Positions 52,601 through 63,954 are shown, counted from the stretch's first letter. The stretch is 64,000 nt of DNA from Rhynochetos jubatus (GCA_027574665.1 CM050666.1:2852001-2916000); one strand, 5' to 3'. Notes: generated by a model not told the origin, from the letters alone. Numbers and translations: made by a program.

Positions 52601-54649
52601 GCACTGCATAGCCACCTTCCTCCTACTCTTGAAAGGCTGACAACATACTTCCCTTCACCATCTTCGGCTGCATGTAGGTGGAGTAAGATCTGCGATAAAA
52701 TACTGTATCACATATCTTCAGAAGCTTGGGCATGTTCCATTTCCAACTCCTCCAGCTGTAGATGGCCTTTTTCCATATATTCATGAAAAAATAAAAGCGC
52801 TTATCAAGCTGACCTATTGCACCTAGTTGGTATCAGCTGTGGGTTGCACAGCATGGCACGTAAGCAGGCGGTATTTTAATAACTTGTAGTGCAGACGGTT
52901 GTAAGGCATATTATCAGGATATGATCCGTATCCTAGATAGGGACCTATAACACCGCCAGCAAGAGAACTAAGCTTGATTCTCAATATGTCAGTCCTGTAA
53001 TTTGAAGTAGGACAAGAGCAGATTTTAGTGCAATTGCTCAAAACCTCACCACTGCTCAACATCACTCTTTCTGCACATTTGCCCCTCCCCAAACACCAAA
53101 GCAGGCACACAAACACTTGTCACTGAGGCATTTTAGAAACCCATGCCCCACCTTCACTTATCTGCAGAAAGTTTCAACACTTCCAGTTCACAGTATTTCC
53201 TGTACTATGAAAGAAAGCACTTTTGTATCTTCCAAAACCACTGTGGTCAGTAACAACTGAAGCAATGCAGATATCAGATGTCAGCCTCCTCTCTCACATT
53301 ATCTACAAGCATTCCTTCACCTCCACCAAAAAAGATTATTTTCAAAGACTACAACACATGCTTCGGTAACAGCCAAAAGGCACCTCGGCCCTTTAGAGAA
53401 AGCTCAGAGCATGGCAGGTATTGCAAGAAACTTGCCATAGCTCCTGTCGCACCACCATCCCTTCCCAATCAGCTCACCCAGGCATTTAAATATGCTTTGA
53501 TACTCACCATAAAGCCAAGCTGTACCTCCACCCTCAGCACTACCTGACACGATTCGATATAAAAGGTCTTTTCTTCTAAAAGAAAGCCTTACTGCACATG
53601 GTTACATGGGCTCATCACGCAAGAGAACAAACAGGTAAAGCACAGGGGACAAAGAGGGCCTATCAGACTTGAAGTCTGCAAGAGTTACAAGCTTATATCC
53701 AGCCTTTGCCCCAGCGAGGGAAGCGTGCCTGAAAAGGAAAGAAATCCGTTTTCTGTACAGAGATGTGAAGGAACACGAGGTCTCGTTTGTTGATAAAACA
53801 ACATTGCCTAAAAGAATGAACAGAAGAGGGAACACCACCACAAAAACCTGCACTCTATGTTGGGAGTTTAAGAACAGGGGAGCAAAACACTACTTACCAG
53901 AGAAGGGCAACATCTGCTCAGACCCCACCAAAAGAATAGGACTGTTAAGAGGAACATGGGGAAGAGGCAAAATTAAAGCCCCAAAACCATATAAATAATG
54001 AGCCTTAACAAGTCCCACTTAGGAGAGGGAACGGGAATTTCGGCCGCACGCACAGGGCCGGCAGAACACACCCGCGGCAGAGCAGGAGAAGCCGAGTACG
54101 GCACTCGGGCTGCCAGCGGCTTGAGGCGACCCCTCGGCCCGACTGCACTGGCACCAGGGAGAGCCACCCCCGCGCGGCGGGCAGGGAGGCGGCTGGCGCC
54201 AGGTGAGGCCCACCGGCCGCGGACACCCGCGGCGGCCGGGCGGGGGGGGGGGAGCCCACCTTCCCCCGGCCCCGCCGCGCCCTCACCCCGCGGCCGCCCG
54301 GGACGGCATCCCCGCCCGCCCGGGGAGGAGGCCGCCGCCGGCCCAGCGCCTCAGCCCGCCGCCTCCCCCCGCCACAGCCCCGGCCGAGCAGAGCCGAGCG
54401 AGCCAGCCCCGGGCTCCTGCCGCGGGCCGAGGGGGCGTGCCGGGCCGCGGCCCCGCAGCTGACAGCCCGGCCGCCCTCCCCCAGGCCCCAGCCCGGCCTG
54501 CGCTCCCCAAGACGCCGGGAGAGCCCGGCCGCCCCCACCGGCTCCTTACCGCGGGGCAGGGCATGGCGCGGAGCCCCCACACCCCCTCCCGGGGCGCGGC
54601 CTCCTGCCTGGGCCGGGGTCGCTGGGCTCCTGGCTGCCTCCGCCGCCTC

Positions 54650-54667
54650 TCACTGCCACAACAACAT
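54650..54667 (-). promoter_or_regulatory. Short upstream ORF in likely MTMR3 leader
   Basis: On the minus strand ATG-TTG-TTG-TGG-CAG-TGA forms a complete five-codon reading frame within the likely first exon. The initiation context GTCGCCATGT has G at -3. If present in the mature leader it could reduce initiation at downstream ATGs. The ATG also overlaps the YY1-like element, so it may be conserved for transcription-factor binding instead. Confidence 0.35.
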
Positions 54668-54674
54668 GGCGACC
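54663..54674 (+). promoter_or_regulatory. YY1-like element near MTMR3 start
   Basis: The sequence AACATGGCGACC closely matches the YY1 consensus core (ATGGCG) that is frequent within tens of bases of transcription starts in CpG-island promoters. It lies inside the MTMR3 island. The call is by motif only. Confidence 0.4.
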
Positions 54675-54929
54675 GCACGGGACGCGAGCACGACAGGGCA
54701 GGCGCGCTCCCGACACCGCCTCCGCCTCCACCTCCTCCTCCCGTGGCGGGCGGAGCCGGGCGCGCGCCGTTCCCGCCCTCCACGGCCCCGCCGCCGCCCT
54801 GAGGGGGATCCGACCGCGGGCGGCCCGCCCCGAGCTCCCCGCCTCCCCCGGAGGCCAACCAGAGCCGCGGCCATCCCGAGTCCGGCACCTGCCCTCCCTC
54901 AGCAGGGGCAGGCGGCTTGCCCCCTCCGC

Positions 54930-54937
54930 CTTTTATA
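54930..54937 (-). promoter_or_regulatory. TATA-like box, minus strand
   Basis: On the minus strand TATAAAAG is followed by a G-rich stretch inside the CpG island. It is about 380 bases upstream of the proposed exon-1 donor and in the right orientation to start MTMR3 transcription near 54905. CpG-island promoters usually lack TATA boxes, so it may be incidental. Confidence 0.35.
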
Positions 54938-55196
54938 ACCCCGTGAGGGTGCTTAACCGCGCGCACCTGGCCGAGGCCCGGCCCTCGGCGGCCCAGAGCC
55001 CTGCCGAGGCCGGCGTTGCGATGCGATGGTGCCTCGGCCAAGCCGCCCGGCAGGCGGAGGCGGCTGGAGTCGGGTGCTGAGGGCCCTGCAAGCTGGGCTC
55101 TGCCCAGGCCCATCAGCAGCCACCAGCCCAGCGGTCCTGGGATCCTCCTCAGGAGTCCCCCGGAGCCCACCGCGGCCCTTGGAGAAGCAGCCTGCC

Positions 55197-55204
55197 TATA
55201 AAAG
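55197..55204 (+). promoter_or_regulatory. TATA-like box, plus strand
   Basis: TATAAAAG occurs on the plus strand at the right edge of the MTMR3 island, preceded by GC-rich sequence. It faces away from the minus-strand TATA-like box 260 bases to the left. It could direct a divergent transcript starting around 55230. No coding exon was recognised downstream. Confidence 0.3.
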
Positions 55205-55230
55205 TCGCAGCTGCACGCGAGGCTTTCTGG

Positions 55231-57377
55231 GCGATGCTGCTTTTGTGACATTCAGCTCAGCTGAAGAACACGTGTGGCCCCACGCCATCAGCGGGGGCAC
55301 CGTCCAAGCCACCCCGAGCAGCCCGCAGCTCCTAGAGCATGAGGTAACGGAGAGCAGGCAGCCAACACGAGACGGGAGAGCCAAAGAATACGTGGAAATG
55401 GGGAGCCAAGTGGTAAAGCAAGAGGGATAGGAGCGGTAGGCAACAGAAACGCACAAGTGAGGTAATTAAGAGGCGAATGGCAGCAGTGTCAGAGGTAGCA
55501 GGGTACGGCTGGCAGGAAGCATTGCCGTTCTCCAAATGAAGCTTTAACAAGGCTTTTGCAATGGAATTCCTTTCCCGCAGCAAGATTTATATCTGAGTTT
55601 TGTTGCAACCGTGATGGATCATTAATGCTTTAGCTTTATACATATCTTTAATTTACAATACCATATGTAGGCCAGGTTGTACTTTCGAGAGATTCTTCCA
55701 CCTGCTCCTCATGTTTGCCTTCATCTGAAATGAAATGCTTGCTCGCAGGTAGCTGTAAAATGCACTCCTAAATTATCCACAGGACTCTCCCTCTGAGTCC
55801 AAGGCTAGTCATTGTAACAGATGGACTTCAGTCTGTCATTAGGTCATGTTGAAGCTAGAAGTAGCATTAATGTTGAGGGAAAGCCATACAAAATACAGGA
55901 TCCCATGGCTTTAAACTCAGATACAAGCCACGCAGTGAGTTGTTTTCTAGTTGCGCTCCCTTGGTCAGGGACGGTAAACATTTAAAAGGAAGTTAATCAG
56001 GGCGTCCAAAGGGATTTTTTCCAACAACAAGCCATCATCTGAATGCAAATGTGATCTGAAAGTCAATATGTACCTTCAGAGAAACTTTGGAAGAAATACA
56101 GGTAACTGAGGGGAAAAACAGGATTCCTGGCCTGTTTATACCCCAAAGCAATGAAAAAAATGTTCAGCCAGTATAGCTGTATCTGAAAAGGGGGTGTGTT
56201 GACAGCATTAGGAAGCAGAATATGAATTTTGCAGACTCCCTGTTAAATGGTTGCCTTTTGCAGTACGCCTGGACGGAGATCAAATGTGACCTACTTCAGG
56301 AAGCTGAATCCTGGAGACCCAGGGCTTTTGTACAGCAGAACCTGCTGTTGCTCCTTCTGTTTGTTAAAGAGGGGGAACTAGCTGAGTGCCATCACTGTGA
56401 CAGGAAAAGCTGTGCGCTTCCAGCTGCTTATTGCAGTGTCACAAACTGTCTTCTCCCGGCATTGTCTTTACCAATACAGTTAAACGCACTGCATGGAGAC
56501 TTTCCATGTCTTGTGCTCTGAGTCTCTCCACTTTGTGCATTCCAGTGTCTTTTTAGATATGCTAGGTATGTTAAATGGCTTTTGCCTCTGTTTTCTATGC
56601 TGATCAGGGCAAAGGATGATTGCTAATGAGAACTATTTTCTGGAACTGGAAATTGCTGTACCCGAAGGGAGAGGAAGGCCTGAGAGAACCTGACATGCAG
56701 CTCCGGGAACAAAGTGTTCCTGAGCCCGTAGATCTGACGGATCTGGAACAGATCGTCACTCATCCAGCACAAAGTTTTTGTTCTGTGAGCTTGAGGGTGG
56801 TAATGAATTACTGAGGAACTACTGAAGCACTGTCTGGTTTTAAGCAGGAGGAAGAGGAGCGATCCAGTCATTTACACAGCTGTTAGACTGCCCTCAGGAA
56901 CTTGAAAGCTTAGAAAAATATGTAAAGGAAAAAGGCAAATAAAGTAAAATGTGACATAGCTTTACTAAAGATAAATTGTCATTCACTAAGATTATACCTT
57001 TGATGATTGTTTTCTAGACAATGGATTTACAGCAGATTGAATCTAACTGGATTTAATAGGATATTAAATCCAACACCAACGGCAGATGCATAGTTTCTTT
57101 GGTAGGTAAGAAGCTACAGAAGTTACTAAGGTAAGAAGCTAGCTACAGGCAGATGACAGTAGATTGGGTGGAAAGGTAGACTGGGAGGGTGGAGCTGAGC
57201 TCCTTAAGAAATGACTTGGAAACTATCAGCAGGTTCAAAAATTGATTCAGGAAAGCAAGTCCATAAAGAAAGGGTCGCATGGAAAATGCAGGGAAGACAC
57301 CTCCAACAAATGAAGTCTGTGGCTGCACAGGGATCTTGATCTTGCACAGTATTTTTCAGGCAGGCCTTGGAACAAAA
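55231..57377. other. Intergenic spacer, left part
   Basis: Non-coding spacer between the two islands. It contains the 10+10 inverted repeat at 57049 and a nearby direct repeat. No homologous open frame was recognised. Confidence 0.6.
57049..57071. repeat. Perfect 10+10 inverted repeat
   Basis: GGATTTAATA, spacer GGA, then TATTAAATCC. It lies in the intergenic spacer, about 35 bases before a 12-base direct repeat GGTAAGAAGCTA that recurs within 27 bases (near 57105 and 57130). Confidence 0.9.
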
Positions 57378-57795
57378 GGTAGGAGTGAGCTGATGGTACT
57401 CGCTGATGCCACAAAGTTGGGAAGTCCCAGCACTACAGAGGGAATATCTGTATTGCTGGAAGAGTTGGATAGCATGGAGTGCTGGCACATTGGAAATGGG
57501 ATGAAATTTAATAGTGGAAAGTACAAGGTCATGCGCTTGGGAATTACTAACAGGGATCTGTGCTGCAAGCTGGGAGCTCACCAGTTGGAAACGACAGAAG
57601 AGGAGAAAATCTGGGTGTATTTGTTGATCTCGGGATGACCGGGAACTCCCACTATGAAGCAGCTGTGACAAAAAGCACATATCAACGGAGATATTTCCAG
57701 GAGAAGGGGAAAATGTTAATAACGTTATACAAAGCTCTGCTGCAACCTTTCTGGAATTATGCATGCAGCTCTGGTCGGTTTTCAGCAAGGGAGAC
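57378..57795 (+). mobile_element. Degraded CR1-type LINE fragment (ORF2 C-terminal part)
   Basis: This is an older, diverged fragment on the plus strand. Translation gives ADATKLGSPSTTEG, then NGMKFNSGKYKVMRLGI and LGAHQLETTEEEKIWVYLLI. This matches the pattern of CR1 reverse transcriptase C-termini (ADDTKLGG..., MKFN..KCKVLHLG, EKDLGV). The frame is broken by a stop near 57636 and then shifts. It lies between the MTMR3 and ASCC2 islands. The subfamily is uncertain, and it is clearly older than the two copies near 19-26 kb. Confidence 0.75.
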
Positions 57796-60700
57796 AAAAT
57801 GTGACTGGAGAATAATTACAGGGTAATCCTGCTTTTTTCTTATGTAATTATCTTGGAATAATTGGTTTAGCCAAAAAAACTGAATGCAGAGAAGGGATGC
57901 AGTTGTTCTCTATGAAACTTCAGGGAGTAAACACAGAAGTAAACACATCTTCCTTAAGAGCAAGGGTGATAGCGTAAAAGCAAACAAGTATCCGATGGCC
58001 CTGCAAAGCCTGGGCTGAAACATGAGAACACCAGAGCTTCCAACAGTTTGAGTCCTGAGGCTGTGGGTCATCCTTCCCAGAGCTGCCGTACCCTGATGCC
58101 ACCAGCTGAGAACCAGCCCTGAAGACCCAACAAGCCCTTTTCAAACCTCTCTACAGCCTCAGACACAGCCACAGAGTTACAAGTTGGCTTCTTTTGAAAA
58201 GAAAAGTGATACCTGATGTGGAGAGATACTCTTTGGCCTGCAGTCGCAACCCAAACATCTTCTGAGTTCCCAGCTGTATTGAATAAGGGCACGTTTGAAA
58301 TCTGCATGTGGCCATGGTGGAGGCTGACAGGATCCTGTTCTGGATCATCCCAGCCTGGTTCCTCAGGTCATCACTCCAGAGGCCAGCCCTTCTGCCCATC
58401 CTGTATGCCAGGTGCGATCCCTGAGCAACCTGCGCCTGGCACAGCGAGAAATGGCAAAGCCAAATGTGCATCAGGTACTTTCCTGGCCCTGTTACCACCC
58501 AGTAACCTTTAATACACTTCACTCTTGTCACCCAAACAGCCACACTAAGACTTTGTGGGCTGTTTCTGTTGTGATGGAAAACTGATGGCAAGGTCAGATA
58601 TGTCTTAGAGAAAAACAACACACCAAGTCCTGATTCTGTAGTGCAGATCATGAAACGCAGGGCAGTTTCCTTTCTCAGGACTCCAAACTGGCTTCTTTGG
58701 CCAGTTTTCTACTCAAAAGCAACTCTCTTCATCCCCCCCTCCCATTTTGTTTCTTTTTTCATGTTTCACTGTACCTTGACCTTTCACTGGTTTTACTCTC
58801 CAGTTCCATTTTGGTTTTTTCCAGATGCCTGAACAGAATGCTGCGCTCTGACCTGTCCCTGACCACTGTATTTATCCTGTGTTCCTCTTTGTGTGAGTGC
58901 TTCCTGCTCCCACCAAACCAGCGGTTGTTTCATTGTCCATTTAATCCAGACGACAGGGAGTGAGCACCCCGGGGAGTGAGGACACCGGGCGCAGCAGCCT
59001 GAGGCCACCCTGATTAAAACACGCCAGGTGAGAGGCACCCACCCAGGCTGGGAGCAGGGTTTCCAGGCAGGAGCATGGCCGTCTGACCCTGCTAGGATGC
59101 ATGAGCTGGTTGGCACATGACAATCCGGCTCCATCCATCCAGCAGATCACCCGGAGATATGCTATGCCCAACTGTGAAAGGGAGTTTCAAACATTCTAGG
59201 GTTTGTGTTGAACCCGCCATCTCTGCCCAGGTTGGTGCGTGCAGAGCGTGGCTCTGCCGGGGCTGCGTGGCACCAGCTTTGTGCAAGTCATTTCCGTGAG
59301 TGGAGGTAAGCTGAAGACATCCATACGGAACATACACTGGCAGTTTGGTGTAGGCAGAATGTTTGGAAGTCTTGTTTTATTTCTGCTTCTGTTATTTTCT
59401 TACTGCAAAAAACTAATAATGCATATTGTTTGCCTAGGGAGCTAAAGATAAGTAAAATGTTCGAAGCATTTTATACTGAACATTTTCTTTTTGGAAAAGT
59501 TAACAGCTTTGTGTCATGTGTTACATTGCTGCAACAATGCTGCCTGAAAAATGCTTTTAATAATGAAGCACTTATATTTTTCTTAATAAGCACACTTAAA
59601 ATCCTTCCTCCCAAAGATGGATCATTGTTATCCTCTCACACAAAAGAGAAACACCGGGTGAGGAGAGGCCACGAAGCTGCCTGATCAGAGGAGCTGCATC
59701 AAGTATCATTAGAAAAATGTATTATTTATCCTAAATGATAAATCTGTAAAACTGTAGAAATATGCCGGTAACCCACTCAGGACTGTGGTGTACGGGTGTG
59801 AGAAGAGGGAGTTCCCATCCACCGGGACTTGCACCATTAAAGCTCTACGAAGTCTGGCAACTCCTTTGTTCCACTGGCCAGGTGAACGCTGTTCCGGCAG
59901 CCTCTCGGAGAGAAAAAGACCTGGTGTTCCTGCCTTTGTGCAGAGGCAACACCAAGTAGAGAATGAACCACAAAGTATCTTGGGCCATCCCTGGTGTCTT
60001 TCAGTAGTGACCAAGATAAAAAATACCCAGTCATGGGACTTTATGCTAAGGATATGCTTAGAGGGGGCTAATTGTAGAACGATGGGAAATGGAAATGGTT
60101 AATGAATCCTTGTGGGATCCGTCAGGTCAATAGTTCAGTGATAACACCTCTGTCTGTGCCTATCCATGCTGTGGAAGGCTCAGACCTCCTGTTGGTCCTT
60201 AACAAGCTAATGTATGTATCGTGAAGATAAAATGCAAAAGAGGAGAAAGTAGAGCTGGGTCGAAACATTGCAAAGCCCAGGGCGACACTGATTCATCCCT
60301 ATTACTGTAATTGCATTTCAGCTGCTTAGAAAATACAATAGCCAATTTCCACAACTTTGCAGTTTCGTGCTACGGTCATGTCTTTTTCCAGATCACACTG
60401 ACATTCTCCTCTGGCCATTTCATAACTCATTCATTTTATTTATCTTTTCTAAAGGTGTTCAGAAGCGACAGTCCTTCCGGGTTTCCTGTGCCCTCAGACC
60501 TGCGTGTAAACGCTCTGTGATGTCCTTTGGGAGAACAAGTGGGGAAAGCAGGTGTTCCTCACCTTGTCTGCACGTGGGCAAGAAGGTCACCTGGCCCCAT
60601 AACCACTGGGGCTGCTGCATGTGGGGGAGGAAAACAGCTATCTTCGGTGAGCAGGAGTGAAGCAGACATTCTAGCCGCCCCCAGGCTGTCATTTGGGACT

Positions 60701-62529
60701 TGCAGGCGGAACCGGAGAAAACACAGGAACTTTGGAAACCTCGGTGCTGCTTGGGAAGCAGAACGTCACAGACAGACAACGGCCACAGACTGACCACCAA
60801 TAGCCCGTTGGGCAGGGGCTGCAGCGTCTCAGTCCTCCTCTTGGTGCTTTTTGTGCTGCAGGAAGCTAAAAGGCTACTTCTGTGTCTTACCACTAACGGA
60901 GTCAGGAGTGTCCTTGCTGTACAAACAGCACAAGGGATGACGGTACGTGTCTGTCAAAGCACGGACAGCGCTGCCGGAACCAGGGCACTCTTCCAAGCCT
61001 TTGGCTTGTGACATCTGATCATCTGCCTGGTAACATTCCATGCTGAACAACTTCCACCCATCCCTGAATCATACCAAAGGAGGATCCCTTTAATAAAAGC
61101 GCCTTTTCCAAAAGCTTGTGTCTGGAGCAGTTCTCCATCTGATCCAAAGCCCACCTTCCTAGTAACTGCCTCTGGATCAAACCTCGGAAGAGGGATCCTT
61201 CGGCAGAGCTCAGCAGCTAGCAAAGCTGGTTTTAGTGCGTTGCCTTATCAGTGCAATGGGGGCCAGCAGCTACGCTGCACGGCCAGGATCGGAGAGCTGT
61301 GATTTGCATTAAGATTTCAGATTTGCCTTTGATCGTTGCGAAGTGTTAGAGGTCTCCGGCGCGTTGTGCACAGGTGAACGGGTACACTTTCTGTTTGCCA
61401 GATGAAGTTTAATTTCTACAAGTAATGTTCGTACGTACAATCGTATAACTCCGTTGTACATACATCGTTGTTATCACCAGTGTTTCGGGCAGAGGCTCCA
61501 ATAGTTCGCGGTGCTTTAGGAAATCAAGTAGGTAATACACAGTTTGTAAGGTAACCAAAAAAAAAGCCAAAAAGAGGAATAGTGTTTCAAAACAGCATGA
61601 TGACAGGGCTTACACCCACTGAGTCCCTTACAGTCTCGCCACCACCATGCTGGGGCAAGGTTGGCCAAGGGGGGTAAATATGCAGACGCCTTTGTCAGGG
61701 AATGATGTTTCAGTTGCCAAACGTTACCCTCCACCGAACAATCGGAGCAAACCTTAGATCTGACGTTGTTATTAGAGTGCTGTTCTGATAGGTTTGCACA
61801 GCATGTTGCTGCTGGGGCTGCAGCCCGAGGGCCTGACTTGTGTAGGTGATGTCCGAGGAATAATAAAGAATTCATTTGAAAATTAGTAATTCAAAAGGTA
61901 TGGCTAAAGAATGGCAAAGATGGCAGGTTCCGGACAACCAGTCATGACATTTAAAGTGCAAATCGATAGTGCCCTACTGAAGGTGAAAGCAACACAGCCT
62001 GTGTGTGCTGCCCTCCTGCTAGGGAGAACGTGCTGGCATGAGTGAGGAAACACTGCCCGGGCAGCGCTGGGGAGAAGCAGCGAGCAGTCGGCTTCCTCCG
62101 CGGAGCTGCCAGAAAGCCCTGGGGCGTGCAGCCTGCTCCCCTCGCCCCTCCGCAGGGCCACGGGCACCCCACAGCCAGCGCACACAGCTGGCAGTTGAAA
62201 TACTGACCCCGAGTCAGAGCTAGGGCTTGGATTGGGGGATCAGGGGCTGGAGCCTCGTTACAGCCTCATTCCTAATTAGCCACATGACAGGGGGCATGGC
62301 GTGCTTTCTATTTTAGGCTCCTTTACCATCTAAACCTGGACTCTGGCCTAGGTTTAGCAGGAGCTCCCTGTACTCGAGGGAGAGCAGCGGGACCCCTCGC
62401 AGCACCTCCGCTGGTGACACACGGGTGTGTCCATCCCCCTCATCCCTCTGTCCTCCCACAGGCCCGATTCCAGGGTTTCCGTGTGGTGTATGCTCGACTA
62501 CCACCCGCTCTCAACACCAACGGTGCCTG
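57796..62529. other. Intergenic spacer, right part
   Basis: Unique-looking sequence with moderate CpG content and several open frames of 60-170 codons on both strands. None resembles a known protein, and they overlap each other. No RNA gene was seen. Enhancers cannot be judged from sequence alone. Confidence 0.55.
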
Positions 62530-63700
62530 TATTAATTAGGAACGATACTTGTCCTGCAACTCGGCAACCACGAGCCACACGGCTGCGGGAACCGGAGAGG
62601 GGGGTGGGTTCCAGGGTGAGTCCAGCCCCGCTGCCCCCGCGGGGACCCCTCCCGGGTGTGCCCCCGCCTGCACGCGAGGTAACGAGGCCTCCCTTATACA
62701 TGAGGTGACCAACTGAACGGCCGGCTGTCCTTCCAGGGAAACGCAGCTGCCCCGCGGGCAGAGCCTTCCTGCCCTGCACCGGACGGCGTTACGGATCGTG
62801 CTGTCCTCACCGACCGCGGCTCAGAGCCGGGGGTTTGGGTTTAAAACCGCCCGTTTGGTGACTGCGGCGCAGCCGTTTCGGTTTAACCGCGGCCCCGCTC
62901 CTGTAGCTCAGCCCCAGACCTGGTGCCGAACCCCCGGGCAGGTTCCGGCCCGGACTCGGCCGGGCGGGCTGCGCCCCAGCGGCAGCGGCGGCCCCTCCCG
63001 GGGCGGGGACGCGCCGGGCTCCGCCCACCGGGGGCACTTCCGCTCGGCACCGGAAAGGGCGCTCGGCTGCGGAAGCGTGGTCCGGTGGCGGGGGACGTGG
63101 CTGCCTGGTAACGGGGGCTCGGGCAGCGCGGCGGGGGCCGTACGGGGGTGGCTGGGGTAGGGCGGTAGCGGCAGGGCCTCGGAAGTAGGTGGCTGCCGCT
63201 GGGCAGGGTGACCGGGCCCGGGCAGGGCCTGATGCGGCGGGGGCTGGGGGATGTGGCTGGGGGGGTGGCGGCAGCGCCTCCGAGGGGTGGCGGCAGCGAC
63301 AGGGCTTGGCTCAGCTGGTGGCGGCTGGGGCATGTGGCAGGGCTGGTGGAGGCGGGGCGAGGTGGCAGGGCCTGGAGGGGTCCCAGGGCCGGTGGCAGCG
63401 GCTGGGGGGGGTGACTGGGTAGGGGGTGGGGTAGCGGCGCTTGGTGGCGGGGACTGGAGGGGGCTTGGGGGCTACAGGAGAGTGGCTGGGCCTGGAGGGG
63501 GTGGCGGTGGTGGCACACAGGGCAGGAGGGGGGCAGAGCTCAGGTCAGTGCCTGGCTAGGGAGCAGGGCTGGGTGCCTGGTGTTGGCTCGCTGGAGGCCG
63601 TGGGAAGCGAGGCTGGTGACAGCAAGGGTGGCAAAGGGAAGAGGGCTGCCCGCGCCTCCGCCGGCTCTGCAGCAGCACACCCAGCCTGGCTGCTGTCCCT
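62530..63700. promoter_or_regulatory. CpG island, probable ASCC2 promoter
   Basis: A second CpG island contains ETS-type sites (CACTTCCG at 63035-63042, CCGGAA around 63050-63055, GCGGAAG at 63069-63075) and GC boxes near 63000. This layout is typical of a housekeeping promoter. From about 63100 rightwards the plus strand becomes strongly G-rich, which suggests transcription to the right from near 63050. In human, ASCC2 (a subunit of the ASC-1 complex, acting in transcription co-activation, alkylation repair and ribosome quality control) is the head-to-head neighbour of MTMR3. The identity is therefore inferred from synteny; no ASCC2 coding sequence is visible. Confidence 0.6.
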
Positions 63701-63954
63701 AGCGAAGCTGCCGTGTGCCACCCTGCCGCTGCCAGCGGGGGTGCCTGGGCGCCAGCGCTCTGCGCCTCCCCTGGGGTGTCCCCTTGTCTGTGTGCCTCGG
63801 TGGGTAGTGGGAAGTGCGGGGCAGGGAACGCTTCTGAGGCTGTGAGAACAAGTCTCCCTGGAAAAAGTCCGGTTCGTTGTATGCTTTGTCGGGGCTGTTT
63901 GGCTTTCATGCTGCGTGCCTGAAATCACAGGGTATGATGGTCGTGTCCTTGCAG

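Larger units (their letters stand above)
31701..54039. other. MTMR3 5' intron (right part)
   Basis: About 22 kb of CpG-poor intron. By eye, the plus strand carries more A and C than T and G through much of it, as expected if the minus strand is the sense strand of germline transcription. It contains the LTR-type repeat at 36.65-37.6 kb and small tandem or inverted repeats near 33.7-33.9 kb. No coding exon was recognised. Confidence 0.65.
54550..54905 (-). other. MTMR3: Probable first exon of MTMR3 (5' boundary uncertain)
   Basis: The minus strand within the CpG island has a consensus donor (CCGCG then GTAAGG) that would end exon 1 at 54550. The 5' end is unknown. If the minus-strand TATA-like box at 54930-54937 is used, transcription would begin around 54905; a start nearer the YY1-type element at 54663-54674 is also possible. 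The exon would contain a five-codon upstream ORF (54650-54667, ATG to TGA). It would also contain a later ATG (54562-54564) that runs open through the donor in phase 0. Assignment to MTMR3 rests on strand, the open 38-kb intron and island position, not on transcript evidence. Confidence 0.5.
54040..55230. promoter_or_regulatory. CpG island, MTMR3 promoter region
   Basis: A dense CpG and G+C region rises abruptly from AT-rich, CpG-poor intron on its left and decays by about 55.2 kb. The left half is C-rich on the plus strand, so it is G-rich on the minus strand, the expected skew downstream of a minus-strand start. It contains a long poly-G run near 54242-54251, a YY1-like site and two opposed TATA-like boxes. 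Long open frames on both strands here reflect GC-rich composition, which depletes stop codons, and are not genes. Confidence 0.85.

Noticed and set aside
53552-53998. TATAAAAGG-like motif followed by a 109-codon plus-strand open frame
   Set aside because: The motif is isolated in AT-rich intron, and the frame has no domain and lies antisense to MTMR3; insufficient support.
54203-54802. 199-codon plus-strand open frame in the MTMR3 island
   Set aside because: Low-complexity Pro/Arg/Ala translation arising from composition; antisense to the likely first exon.
54283-55251. 322-codon minus-strand open frame over the CpG island
   Set aside because: GC-rich islands deplete stop codons and several frames on both strands are open here. 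The translation is Gly/Pro/Arg/Ala-rich without a domain. Only its last codons before the 54550 donor may matter for the leader.
56222-56521. 99-codon plus-strand open frame in the spacer
   Set aside because: No similarity recognised, no splice-site or promoter support and no conservation evidence; likely chance.
62883-63518. 211-codon minus-strand open frame in the right island
   Set aside because: Pro/Ser/Arg-rich complement of the G-rich tract; there is no domain and its orientation opposes the inferred transcription.
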